A stretch of 64,000 bases of DNA from Clostridium jeddahitimonense. GTDB lineage: Bacteria; Bacillota; Clostridia; Clostridiales; Clostridiaceae. The stretch lies in assembly GCA_000753455.2 (NCBI GenBank), contig LM994670.1, positions 396,465 to 460,464 of the forward strand, written 5' to 3'. Shown in pieces: positions 34,853 to 43,253 of the stretch (the first letter of the stretch is position 1; every line of letters starts with the position of its first letter). The notes under the pieces were generated by a model. It ran no database searches and was not told the origin of the DNA. It saw only the letters and a list, made by a program, of their open reading frames with translations. Both the position numbers and the translations under genes were made by a program.

Positions 34853-35292
34853 GATCATGGAGATTGGAGTGTTAGCTAGAATGAGAAAGGAAGAAGTCGA
34901 AAATGTTAAATCATTTATAACAAGAGCTGACGATAAATATAGGGCAAGCTATGGAATAAATGTAGAAAGCCATCCAAGACAATATATTATTGTAGGTACT
35001 ACCGAATATATATGAAAGAAAAAACTTTCTTAATGGAGGTAACTTTGGTGAAGTTAAAGTTGGAACTGAACAAAGAAAAGCTGTTTGATCTATGGAAATC
35101 TGGTGTGAATGTTTTGGAAGAGATGCTGCAAGCCTAAAAAAGTCAGACTTCTATGAGATAACATCTATAATGTCCAAGATATAAGGTTGGGAAGCTTATA
35201 GCGGAAATAAGGCAGGAATTAAGAAGTTTCCTATTTATAATAAACAAAGAGCCTTTGTTAGAAAGGAAGAAGATAGTGAGCAAGCTTCGTAA
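34853..35292 (+). pseudogene. VapE-like phage primase/helicase remnant
   Basis: In one frame (about 34853-35014) the DNA reads WIMEIGVLARMRKEEVENVK, SFITRADDKYRASYGINVES and HPRQYIIVGTT, a strong match to the middle of virulence-associated protein E, a phage AAA+/primase-associated protein. After a stop and shift, FLNGGNFGEVKVG and then ECFGRDAASLKKSDFYEI, GNKAGIKKFPIYNKQRAFVR give its C-terminal part. Several stops and shifts, and loss of the whole N-terminus, show a dead gene of phage or mobile-island origin. Confidence 0.75.
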
Positions 35293-35400
35293 GAGGTTAT
35301 GATGAGAAGGAAGGAGATTAAAATATTAACAATTAAGAAGAGAAATGGCAGTGGGTGATAACAAGAAATGAGATCGTTATCGATTCTTGTTCCATTGAGG
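35275..35400. repeat. Diverged copy A of a phage-derived segment
   Basis: The stretch shares CAAGCTTCGTAA, the following GGTTAT...GAGAAG and an inverted repeat AACAAGAA / TTCTTGTT (35360-35391) with 36623-36740. It follows the VapE remnant, and no gene is seen in it. Confidence 0.5.
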
Positions 35401-35601
35401 AAGAGTTTTAGAATAAACAAAAGCGAACCGTATCATAAATAAATGATATTTGTAGTCTTAGGCATTGATATAACTTGCTTAAGGCTATTTTTATAGCTGA
35501 AAATACCGTATCATAAGTAAAGTTAAATTTATAAAATATGTTATAATAAGTTAAGTAATATATTTAAAGTGAAAGACAAATTAGATATTTATGGAGGGAA
35601 A

Positions 35602-36066
35602 GTGAATAAAGTATATTTAGATGTAACAAAAAGAGAAAATTGTCCAGCTATATGTATAGGTATAAAAGATACGGAAGTTATTAAATCAGGTAGTACCGTT
35701 TATCATATGGATTTAAATGATAAAAATGAAACTTATCAACAATATGCTGATGAGTATGATATACATTTTATTTTTGATGATGATATTCCTAAATTATCAT
35801 TTTATACAGTTCCTCAAGTAGATGTTTTCGCAACAGATAGCGAAGGTGGTTTAATTGGAACTATTGGTTCATTTACAGATTTACAAAGTGATTTACCAAT
35901 ATGCTATATCAATAAAGATAAAGAGTGTTTTTTAATTGCAAATAACGGGAAAGAGTTTTTAGAGATAACCAATAATTGGAAAAATAATCTTAAATCATAC
36001 AATGAAGTTGTATTTTATGAATCTAAATTAGAAGCTGAAAAAGAATTGAGATTTATTAATATTTAA
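35602..36066 (+). CDS. Hypothetical protein, 154 aa
   Basis: The GTG at 35602 with GGAGGG before it is preferred to an upstream GTG without a ribosome site. The sequence (MNKVYLDVTKRENCPAICIG, then DIHFIFDDDIPKLSFYTVPQ and GGLIGTIGSFTDLQSDLPIC) is soluble and alpha/beta, with a SUKH/SMI1-like feel at the end, but I cannot assign a family. It lies inside the decayed mobile island between phage remnants, so it may be cargo. Confidence 0.6.
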   Translation: MNKVYLDVTKRENCPAICIGIKDTEVIKSGSTVYHMDLNDKNETYQQYADEYDIHFIFDDDIPKLSFYTVPQVDVFATDSEGGLIGTIGSFTDLQSDLPICYINKDKECFLIANNGKEFLEITNNWKNNLKSYNEVVFYESKLEAEKELRFINI

Positions 36067-36240
36067 GTTCTAAAAAATAATGGGTTTAAATTAATGTTTC
36101 ATTATAAATTTCAATTTATAAGGATGACTTTAAATAATGAACCAAAAGATTATGTTTTAAAACCAATCTAATTATATAAATAACAACAAAGCTCTTTATA
36201 ATTAATTCAAGCATATCAAATACCATCCCTTAACTATGGC

Positions 36241-36575
36241 CGATTGTTAAAGAAATGATAAAGACAGCAATCGAGAACAAACAAAATCTTGTGGTAGAAG
36301 GCTGTTACATTCCGTTTGATTGGAAGGAGTGTTTTGATGATGAATATTTGAAAGAGATTCAATATTATTGTCTTGTGATGAGCAGAAAATATATTGAAAA
36401 TCACTTTTCGGATATAAAGAATTACGCCAATGTAATTGAGAAGCGCATTGACGAGTCATGGTGCACAATGGATTCTACGCTTAAAGATAACGCTTACTAT
36501 CTGGATATGTGCGAAAAATATAACTGTAATTACATTCTGATTGATGATTGTTATCAAGTGGAAGCTAATTTATAA
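36241..36575 (+). pseudogene. 5'-truncated P-loop kinase / zeta-toxin-like ATPase
   Basis: The frame (open from 36034 on, real sequence from about LWPIVKEMIKTAIENKQNLV) encodes VVEGCYIPFDWKECFDDEYL and YCLVMSRKYIENHFSDIKNY, the C-terminal half of AAA/2-phosphoglycerate-kinase-like or zeta-toxin-like proteins. The Walker A half is missing. Base use (ACGCTTAAAGATAACGC, GCGCATTGACGAG) is richer in G+C than the neighbours, a sign of transfer. The ATG at 36255 has no ribosome site. Confidence 0.6.
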
Positions 36576-36915
36576 ATTCAAATTTGTATTAAAAGGAACA
36601 AGATAGGGAACGAGCTAGGGAACAAGCTTCGTAATCAGGTTATGAGAAGTGGCAGAAAAGTTTAAAAATCAGGAATTAATATGGAAAATGGTAACGAGCG
36701 GTAACAAGAATTGAGCTCGTTACTATTCTTGTTACCACCAATAATGAGTCTATAAGTACATTACAGCGGGATTGGTAACAAGGTAACAAGAGTTATAATA
36801 TGAAATATAAATTATATGCATATAAGATACTCTCATACACGTACACACGCGTAGGGTTTTGAGAGCGCTTGTTACTAAGCTCGTTACCATCCTCTGGCTA
36901 GAATGTAGGATTAGT
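36576..36915. repeat. Diverged copy B of the phage segment, with inverted repeat
   Basis: No gene is seen. The stretch repeats the CAAGCTTCGTAA...GGTTATGAGAAG block of 35281 on and holds GGTAACAAGAAT (36700-36711) with its perfect inverse ATTCTTGTTACC (36725-36736), plus tandem GGTAACAA units near 36774. Such GTAACAA-rich DNA is common next to vapE in clostridial phages. It runs up to the stop codon of the flavoenzyme gene. Confidence 0.5.
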
Positions 36916-38862
36916 TTACAATTCTTTAGCAATATCATATCCAGCATGAATAGCATCTTTTATTGTTCCAACATTGTTCGCGTCGCCTATAGTGTGATAA
37001 GTCATTTCAAGTTCCTTTAATGTATCAGCTAGTGCATTATCTGTGCGGTAGCCTACGGCAAAGATAAGGGTATCGGCATCAGCGATGCAGTGAATTTCAC
37101 CGTCTTTGCTGTAGTAGATTTTATCTTCTTCTACTTTTTCAACCTTGGCGCTACAGATTAGCTCTATGCCCTTATTCATCATGCGTTGTACAAGTAAACT
37201 TCTACCTGCTCCTGTTTCTGTTGCCATAATTTCTGGAGCCATCTCAATTACGGTGACTTTTCTGTTCCTAGGAAGACGATCATAAACTAGAGGTGCTAGG
37301 TAATCTGCAGTTTCACATCCTACAGAACCACCTCCAATAATAACTATTTTACGGCCAGGGAAGGCTTTACCACCTAGAATATCATCGGCAGTTGCCCAAT
37401 GTTTAAAGGCTGTAAATGGTTGGATAACAATAGGTGAAGCACCATTGCTTATAATGACTTCATAATCTTTGAATTCATTTTGTAATAGCTCTTTATCAAC
37501 TTTACAATTTAAACGGATTTCAACTCCAGTTTCTTTGAGTTTCCTAACCATGTATTGTGTAACCTTTGAAAGATCTTGCTTAGCAATAGGAACAGAGGCT
37601 ATACGCATAAGCCCACCTAGCTCTTCATTTTGATCACAAAGTACTACATGATGACCTCGTTTTTTTGCAACATATGCTGCTTCCATACCAGCAGGTCCAC
37701 CACCAATAACAAGAATTTTTTTCTTTGTGTCAGATAATTTAATAGTATCCTCATTTTCAATTTCAAGAGAAGGATTGATTGTACAAGCTACACGATTTCC
37801 AAACATTATACCGTTTAGGCAACGAAGACATCCAATACATGGACGTATATCCGCATCCATACCTTGTTCAGCTTTATTAGCAAATTCAGAATCGCATAAA
37901 TTAGCTCTTCCAATCATGCAGATATCTGCTTTACCATTAGCAATTAATTCATCAGCAATCCAAGGTTCTGTAATTCGGCCAACAGTAGCTATTGGGATTG
38001 AAGTATGTTTCTTGATTTCTTCTGATAATTTAGCATGAGAACCTTGTTTTGTACCAGGTGCAGGTATTGAACTGCCACGCATGATAGTGGTTCCTCCAGA
38101 TACATGAATCATATCAGCGCCGGCCTTCTCTAACTGTTTAGCAATGTATATTCCATCGTTAAGATTTAAGCCTCCATCACAGTATTCATCACCAGAAATT
38201 CTTACATCAATGATAAAATCTTTTCCACATTTTTTACGAACTTCTTCAATAACTTCTAGCGTTAATTTTAAACGGCCATTGATATCACCGCCATATTCAT
38301 CAGTTCTTTTATTATATAGAGGAGATAAAAAACCTCCTAGTAGACCGTGGGCATGTGCAGCATGGATTTCAACACCATCTCCTCCAGCTGTTTTAACTCT
38401 TAAGGCTGCTTCACCAAACTGCTTGATAATAACCTTTAATTCAGGTATGGTTACTGGTCTTGGTGCTTCCTTTGCATAGGCAGGTCCAACGTTTGATGGA
38501 GCAATTAAACGAGGGGTTCCCGGAATAGGAAATGCCATATAAGCAGGATGGAATAATTGGGGAAGTATTTTGGCACCATACTTATGCACAGCATCTGTTA
38601 ACTTTCTCCAACCAGGAATATAAGAATCATCACTTATGGACATATCTCCAGGTAAATATGTGTAAATAGGTTCAACAGTAGTTACTTCAGTTACAATAAG
38701 GCCAACGCCACCTTTTGCTCTTGCAGCGTAATGTTCAACTAAAGTATCTGTTACATAACCTTTATCTGCTAGATTTGTAGATATTGGTGGCATAAAAATA
38801 CGATTTTTAACTGTAGTTTCACCAATTTTAATAGGTGAAAATAAATGACTATATTTTTTCAT
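36916..38862 (-). CDS. Old-yellow-enzyme-type 2-enoate/dienoyl reductase (FMN, 4Fe-4S, FAD)
   Basis: The 648-aa protein has an N-terminal TIM barrel (1-370) with the active-site stretch GVEIHAAHAHGLLGGFLSPL and NKRTDEYGGD. A [4Fe-4S] motif CX2CX2CX11C (CIGCLRCLNG... C) follows, then FAD/NAD(P) Rossmann domains (ILVIGGGPAGMEAAYVAKKR, IVIIGGGSVGCETADYLA). This is the layout of 2-enoate reductase, 2,4-dienoyl-CoA reductase, cinnamate reductase and the bile-acid enzymes BaiCD/BaiH. The substrate is some alpha,beta-unsaturated compound that cannot be named. An AraC regulator lies directly upstream. Confidence 0.92.
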   Translation of the reverse strand: MKKYSHLFSPIKIGETTVKNRIFMPPISTNLADKGYVTDTLVEHYAARAKGGVGLIVTEVTTVEPIYTYLPGDMSISDDSYIPGWRKLTDAVHKYGAKILPQLFHPAYMAFPIPGTPRLIAPSNVGPAYAKEAPRPVTIPELKVIIKQFGEAALRVKTAGGDGVEIHAAHAHGLLGGFLSPLYNKRTDEYGGDINGRLKLTLEVIEEVRKKCGKDFIIDVRISGDEYCDGGLNLNDGIYIAKQLEKAGADMIHVSGGTTIMRGSSIPAPGTKQGSHAKLSEEIKKHTSIPIATVGRITEPWIADELIANGKADICMIGRANLCDSEFANKAEQGMDADIRPCIGCLRCLNGIMFGNRVACTINPSLEIENEDTIKLSDTKKKILVIGGGPAGMEAAYVAKKRGHHVVLCDQNEELGGLMRIASVPIAKQDLSKVTQYMVRKLKETGVEIRLNCKVDKELLQNEFKDYEVIISNGASPIVIQPFTAFKHWATADDILGGKAFPGRKIVIIGGGSVGCETADYLAPLVYDRLPRNRKVTVIEMAPEIMATETGAGRSLLVQRMMNKGIELICSAKVEKVEEDKIYYSKDGEIHCIADADTLIFAVGYRTDNALADTLKELEMTYHTIGDANNVGTIKDAIHAGYDIAKEL

Positions 38863-39041
38863 ATCCTCATCTCCTTTTTCTTGATATTACCATATTATTC
38901 AACTGGTATCCTTGTCATAGCTTGATGTTAAGGGTTAAAATATATCCTCATATTTGAAGATTAAGGGCAAAAGGAGATAAGATTAAAGTAAAAAATGACT
39001 TATAATAGAAAGCCACAAGGTGGATTTTAAGCTACTTTATT
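38863..39041. other. Intergenic, promoter region of the flavoenzyme
   Basis: The 178 bp between the AraC and reductase genes (same strand) hold a weak hairpin CCAC-AA-GGTGG near 39012 and the reductase ribosome site (GGAGATGAGGATATG). No further signal is secure. Confidence 0.4.
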
Positions 39042-40109
39042 TTAAACTTTAGCAATATCTACAATAATTTCATCATTGTAGTGAGTTATAGTGCTTTTTA
39101 CATCTTTATCTGTTTGAATGGAGCAAAGAATATGTCCTTCTTCCATTTTGATTTTTATACCAGCATTTTCATAAAGAATATTTTCTGATTCTTCTAACAA
39201 ATGTTCAAGAAGCTTCCTTTGGTTATAATCTATAGACATTAGCTGGTCTTTTTTATCTTCATTAAATTTCAAGTTATTAACAAACTTTTTACGATAATGA
39301 CTAGGAACAATTCCATAGAGTTCTTTGAAGGCTGTAGTATAGGCTTTAGAATTTGGCATACCACAATCAGCAGCAATTTGCTCAATGGATTTTTTTCCTT
39401 CTAACAAAGGTTCTATGGATTCACGAATTCTTACTAGAGCAACATATTTTACAAATGGAATGCCTGTATATTGCTTAAAGAGCTTGGAAGTATAAGAAAC
39501 GCTGAACATAAGTGTATCTGCTACATCTGTTAAACGTAGATCCTCTTGATAATGGCTATCTATATATTGAATAGCTTTCATATAGTTTTCTCTATGAATG
39601 GACTGAAGAGGTAAGCGTTCAATAGGATACTCCATATGATTAGAAGTTATATAAATGACTTCCATCATTATTGTATTTAATTCAAATAAATTGTTGTTAC
39701 CACGTAATAGAACCCTGATTAATTTACCTATTTGAAGTTTTAATTTTTTCAATAACTTTAGATTATTCTTATCAGTACAAACAATCGATTCATAGGAATG
39801 GTTTATTTCTCCTATCATTGCTGGTGGAAACAGGGAGAAATCAATATGTATAGTTAAAATTACATTCTCTTCTTTAGAATTTGGGCGAATTATATGAATA
39901 TCATTTGGAGCAATGATTACTAGTTCGTGCTCTTTAATTGTATAAGAGAAATTTTCTGTAATAACTTCATATTCTCCCTTTAAAACGTAGGTTATTTCTA
40001 GGCTACTATGACGAGAAAATACCTGTCGACTAAAGCTGTTAATACTTAGGCTTAAAGGATAGCCGAATTTTTGTCCTGAAAAATCGTAATAATATCTCAT
40101 ATTTTGCAT
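39042..40109 (-). CDS. AraC family regulator with extra C-terminal domain
   Basis: An N-terminal cupin (ITYVLKGEYEVITENFSYTI, residues 38-58) is followed by the AraC HTH pair (LRLTDVADTLMFSVSYTSKLFKQYTGIPF and IEQIAADCGMPNSKAYTTAFKELYGIVPSHYRK, ending near 270). About 80 additional residues after the HTH are unusual for the family and may be a second sensing or contact domain. GGAGG precedes the ATG. It is the probable regulator of the downstream enoate reductase. Confidence 0.9.
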   Translation of the reverse strand: MQNMRYYYDFSGQKFGYPLSLSINSFSRQVFSRHSSLEITYVLKGEYEVITENFSYTIKEHELVIIAPNDIHIIRPNSKEENVILTIHIDFSLFPPAMIGEINHSYESIVCTDKNNLKLLKKLKLQIGKLIRVLLRGNNNLFELNTIMMEVIYITSNHMEYPIERLPLQSIHRENYMKAIQYIDSHYQEDLRLTDVADTLMFSVSYTSKLFKQYTGIPFVKYVALVRIRESIEPLLEGKKSIEQIAADCGMPNSKAYTTAFKELYGIVPSHYRKKFVNNLKFNEDKKDQLMSIDYNQRKLLEHLLEESENILYENAGIKIKMEEGHILCSIQTDKDVKSTITHYNDEIIVDIAKV

Positions 40110-40383
40110 AAAAAACCTCCATTTTATTAGCTGCAGATTTAATGTATTTTTTATATATATAAATTCAAATTATATTACTAATAATAGGTGTTTTTACAAA
40201 AATAAACAAGTTTTACTCTTAATCATCAATGAATGATAAAAGTATTAGCTGAATATCAGCACTAATAATATGATTAACTTTAACAAGAGCTGTTTTATAA
40301 TTGAAATATTTATTAATAAGTAATATTATGAATTTTAGTAGTATTAATAAGATTTATATCTAAGATAGAGAGGGGAATAAATT

Positions 40384-41031
40384 ATGCCTATATATCAACT
40401 CCCTGATGAGATAATATTTCCTAATCCAGAATTAGCAGAAGAGGATGGATTATTAGCAGTAGGTGGAGATTTAAGTTTTGAAAGATTATTATTAGCGTAC
40501 TGTAATGGGATTTTTCCTTGGTATAGTGATGGTGATCCAATATTATGGTGGTGTCCAAAGCCAAGATTTATTATAAAACCTAATGAGGTTAAGATATCAA
40601 AATCTATGAAGCGAGTATTTAATAGTGGTAAATTTAAAGTTACATTTGATAATGATTTCGAGGGTGTAATAAGAAATTGCAAAGAGCTTAGAGAAAATAA
40701 AGAGGGTACTTGGATAAATAATGATATGATGGAGGCTTATATAAACTTATTTAAAAAAGGCTTTGCATCAAGTGTTGAGGTATATAGAGATGAAAAGCTT
40801 ATTGGTGGTCTTTATGGAGTAAAGATTGGAAAGTGTTTCTTTGGTGAAAGCATGTTTTCAATTGAAACTAATGCATCTAAAGTAGCGTTAATAAGTATCT
40901 GCAAAAGACTTGAAGAAGAAGGATATATATTTTTAGATTGTCAAATGCATACTAATCATTTAGAAAGTATGGGCGGAAAGTTTGTAAGCTGGGAAGACTT
41001 TAAGTTAATGTTAGAGGATGGGATTAATTAA
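40384..41031 (+). CDS. aat: Leucyl/phenylalanyl-tRNA-protein transferase
   Basis: This soluble enzyme attaches Leu or Phe from aminoacyl-tRNA to N-terminal Arg/Lys of proteins and so marks them for ClpS-ClpAP-type degradation (N-degron pathway). The family blocks are clear: FPNPELAEEDGLLAVGGDLS, AYCNGIFPWYSDGDPILWWC, PKPRFII, GESMFSIETNASKVAL and FLDCQMHTNHLESMGG. The 215-aa length is normal. AGAGGGG precedes the ATG, and a terminator follows directly. Confidence 0.96.
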   Translation: MPIYQLPDEIIFPNPELAEEDGLLAVGGDLSFERLLLAYCNGIFPWYSDGDPILWWCPKPRFIIKPNEVKISKSMKRVFNSGKFKVTFDNDFEGVIRNCKELRENKEGTWINNDMMEAYINLFKKGFASSVEVYRDEKLIGGLYGVKIGKCFFGESMFSIETNASKVALISICKRLEEEGYIFLDCQMHTNHLESMGGKFVSWEDFKLMLEDGIN

Positions 41032-41073
41032 GCCTGCCACCAAAGTTTTATCTTTAGGGGGTAGGCTTTTGGT
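41030..41073 (+). terminator. Hairpin terminator
   Basis: AAGCCTGCC pairs with GGTAGGCTT (one wobble) with ACCAAAG/CTTTAGG-like pairing inside, followed by TTTGGTTTT. It may also serve the convergent small gene. Confidence 0.65.
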
Positions 41074-41074
41074 T

Positions 41075-41302
41075 TTACTCAAATAGTTTAGTTATTTTAA
41101 TTTTGCCAACAGGCTCTTTACCTGCATATATGAAGCCCCATTCACGACCATCTGGGCAATTGTTTCTAATAGAGAAGGATAGATGTTCAATGTTTAAATA
41201 AGGATTTATTAAATTATATAAGTCATGATAAGAAAGATGTTTTATAGTTTCACAAAGACTGACCTTTTCTTCTCCTAATTCTTCAACTTCAATTTTATAC
41301 AT
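41075..41302 (-). CDS. Small hypothetical protein, 75 aa
   Basis: A soluble acidic protein (MYKIEVEELGEEKVSLCETI, NNCPDGREWGFIYAGKEPVG, IKITKLFE) with a ribosome site GGAGG before the ATG. It is convergent with aat. I do not recognise the family. Confidence 0.55.
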   Translation of the reverse strand: MYKIEVEELGEEKVSLCETIKHLSYHDLYNLINPYLNIEHLSFSIRNNCPDGREWGFIYAGKEPVGKIKITKLFE

Positions 41303-41424
41303 TATTTGCCTCCTAAATTTACGGACTATAATACAGAGTTATTATATGAAAGAGGTCTTATAAAATTAACAAGTTATATATTAAAAAAAATATTTTTTTA
41401 ATATAAAATTTATGTTTTTATTTA

Positions 41425-41606
41425 AAAAGGTACCTAAAGGATAATTAATTATTGTATTTATTAGTGACAAAGTTATTAAGGGTAATTTAAAGTTGAAAAA
41501 TAAAATTTTTGCTTTGAAAAGGAAACTCGCTACTCATATACATTCGTAGGAGTAACTTCAAATTGCAAAATTAAAATTTTGATTTTCAGTTAAAAGGTCC
41601 CTAAAG
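41425..41606 (+). promoter_or_regulatory. Structured leader flanked by 15-bp direct repeats
   Basis: AAAAGGTACCTAAAG (41425-41439) and AAAAGGTCCCTAAAG (41592-41606) are near-identical direct repeats. Between them 41491-41520 and 41556-41590 are a long imperfect inverted repeat, with an inner TACTC/GAGTA hairpin. The block ends 95 nt before the start of the triple-repeat protein gene, so it may fold in its leader RNA or be a small repeat element. Confidence 0.45.
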
Positions 41607-41701
41607 AAAAAATAACTCTTGTATATAGTAGTATAAAAGAAATTTGAAATGAAGCAGAATTAATTGATAAAAAAAGTTTTATATTTTAGGAGGAATTTAT
41701 A

Positions 41702-42112
41702 ATGGAAAACAATAAGATAAAAAAGATTTATGAGGTTATTAACGAGAATGGAAGAGGATTAAACTTACATGAAATAAAGGCTATGACTGGTGTTGGAAAT
41801 GGATATAACAGTTCAGTTGGTGATACTACTCCTGTAGTTACTACTACTGATAAGAGTGAGAGAATATGTGATGTAGTAACAAATAGAAGAAGTAATGTAA
41901 ATCTTCATGAAATAAAAGCACAAACTGGTGCAGGAAATGGCTATAAACATAGTAATATAGTTAATATAATAAATAATATCAGCAATAATATAACTGAGAC
42001 TTATAATCATAAAAGTCATAAAATAAATGAATTACTAAATAGTGCTAATAGAAGTCTTAATCTTCATCAAATAAAGGCTTTAACTGGAGCTGGAAGCGGA
42101 TATAGACAATAA
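41702..42112 (+). CDS. Orphan protein with three NLHEIKA-x-TGAGNGY repeats
   Basis: The 136-aa protein has no signal peptide. Each unit has a helix (KKIYEVINENGR / RICDVVTNRRSN / KINELLNSANRS) followed by NLHEIKAMTGVGNGY (residues 21-35), NLHEIKAQTGAGNGY (67-81) and NLHQIKALTGAGSGY (120-134). The linkers are low-complexity (TTTD, NIINNISNN). The unit resembles a shortened helix-turn-helix; a multi-core peptide precursor is a second idea, though no maturation enzyme lies near. AGGAGG stands before the ATG, and a perfect terminator follows. No family recognised. Confidence 0.75.
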   Translation: MENNKIKKIYEVINENGRGLNLHEIKAMTGVGNGYNSSVGDTTPVVTTTDKSERICDVVTNRRSNVNLHEIKAQTGAGNGYKHSNIVNIINNISNNITETYNHKSHKINELLNSANRSLNLHQIKALTGAGSGYRQ

Positions 42113-42143
42113 TAATGTTAAAAAAAATAAATAGTGTAATATA

Positions 42144-42170
42144 AGGATGTTCTTTTTAGAACATCCTATT
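42144..42170 (+). terminator. Strong hairpin terminator
   Basis: AGGATGTTCT and AGAACATCCT pair perfectly around TTTT, followed by ATTTTATT. Confidence 0.88.
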
Positions 42171-42265
42171 TTATTATTGACATTAGTTGGATAAGATGTT
42201 TCAATATACTTATTAAAATAGTTTTAAAAAGTATTTTAATAAGTGAAAAAAGGAGTTAAAAATAT

Positions 42266-43243
42266 ATGGCAAACTCAGGAACTATAAAAAGTATAAATAT
42301 AAAAAGTGTTCTTAAGACCTTAAGTGAACATGAGTCTATAACTAAAAGCGATATAGCTAAATATACAGGTTTAAGTTTTCCAACAGTTAGCACCGTAATA
42401 GAGCATTTAATTTATAAAAATGAAGTAAATGAGGTTGGAGTAGAAGATTCTATTGGAGGAAGATGTGCAAAAAAATATAGTTTAAATCCAATGTATGTAG
42501 TTTCTTTATTATTATATTTAGAAGGAAATAAATTAAATTGGATAGTAAGTGATTTTTGCAGAAATAAAATAGCTTCTGGGAACTTAAATTGTAAAGATAG
42601 AATATTAGAAGAGATGAATGAAATAATATATTCAATAAAATCATCTTATTCTCAATTAGCTAGTATAGTTATTGGGGTAGCGAGTAATGTTAATAACGGT
42701 AAAATTATGTCTCACATAGAATATAAAGAATTACAAGGAGTAAATATTACTGAGTATTTCGAAGAAAAGTATGGTATTCCGGTAATTATTGAAAATGACA
42801 TGAATATTGCTATTAGGGGTTACTGGGATAGGCACAGTAGCAATGATATTGAAGTAGTAGTAAATATATATATTGGTGATAATGGAATGGGAGCTAGTAT
42901 GATTATAAATGGGAAGGTATTGAAAGGGAAATCTAACTTTGCTGGTGAGCTTCATTACCTTCCTATATGTGATGATAATATTAAGTATGCTAAAGAAGGA
43001 TTTGGAGAAAGTGATATTGTTGAATATTACGGAAAGGTAATTCAATCATATGTATCTTTAATAAATCCAAACTTAATAGTTTTATATAATAATGTTTATA
43101 TAAAGGGTAAGTTAGAAGATATAAAGAATTATTGTAAAGTTAGAATTCCAGAGGAAGCAATGGCAAAAATTATATTATCAGATGAATTTAAAGAGGATTA
43201 TGAATTTGGATTAAGCATGATGGCTAGTGAATTAATAAATTAA
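42266..43243 (+). CDS. ROK family transcriptional regulator (degenerate sugar-kinase domain)
   Basis: An N-terminal winged HTH (ITKSDIAKYTGLSFPTVSTVIEHLI, residues 25-50) is followed by a ROK fold (IVIGVASNV; IENDMNIAIRGYW; GDNGMGASMIINGKVLKGKSNFAGELHYLPI). The ROK zinc motif CXCGXXGCXE is absent and the N-terminal ATP loop is not recognisable, so it is a sensor rather than a kinase. It lies 10 nt before the HAD-NUDIX gene, probably in one operon. Confidence 0.82.
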   Translation: MANSGTIKSINIKSVLKTLSEHESITKSDIAKYTGLSFPTVSTVIEHLIYKNEVNEVGVEDSIGGRCAKKYSLNPMYVVSLLLYLEGNKLNWIVSDFCRNKIASGNLNCKDRILEEMNEIIYSIKSSYSQLASIVIGVASNVNNGKIMSHIEYKELQGVNITEYFEEKYGIPVIIENDMNIAIRGYWDRHSSNDIEVVVNIYIGDNGMGASMIINGKVLKGKSNFAGELHYLPICDDNIKYAKEGFGESDIVEYYGKVIQSYVSLINPNLIVLYNNVYIKGKLEDIKNYCKVRIPEEAMAKIILSDEFKEDYEFGLSMMASELIN

Positions 43244-43253
43244 ATATAAATAA

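Noticed and set aside
36088..36171. Short frame ending in LNNEPKDYVLKPI before the truncated kinase
   Set aside because: No ribosome site and no recognisable domain; treated as part of the decayed island.
39005..39030. CCAC-AA-GGTGG hairpin after the AraC gene
   Set aside because: Stem of only 4-5 bp with a 2-nt loop is too weak to call a terminator.
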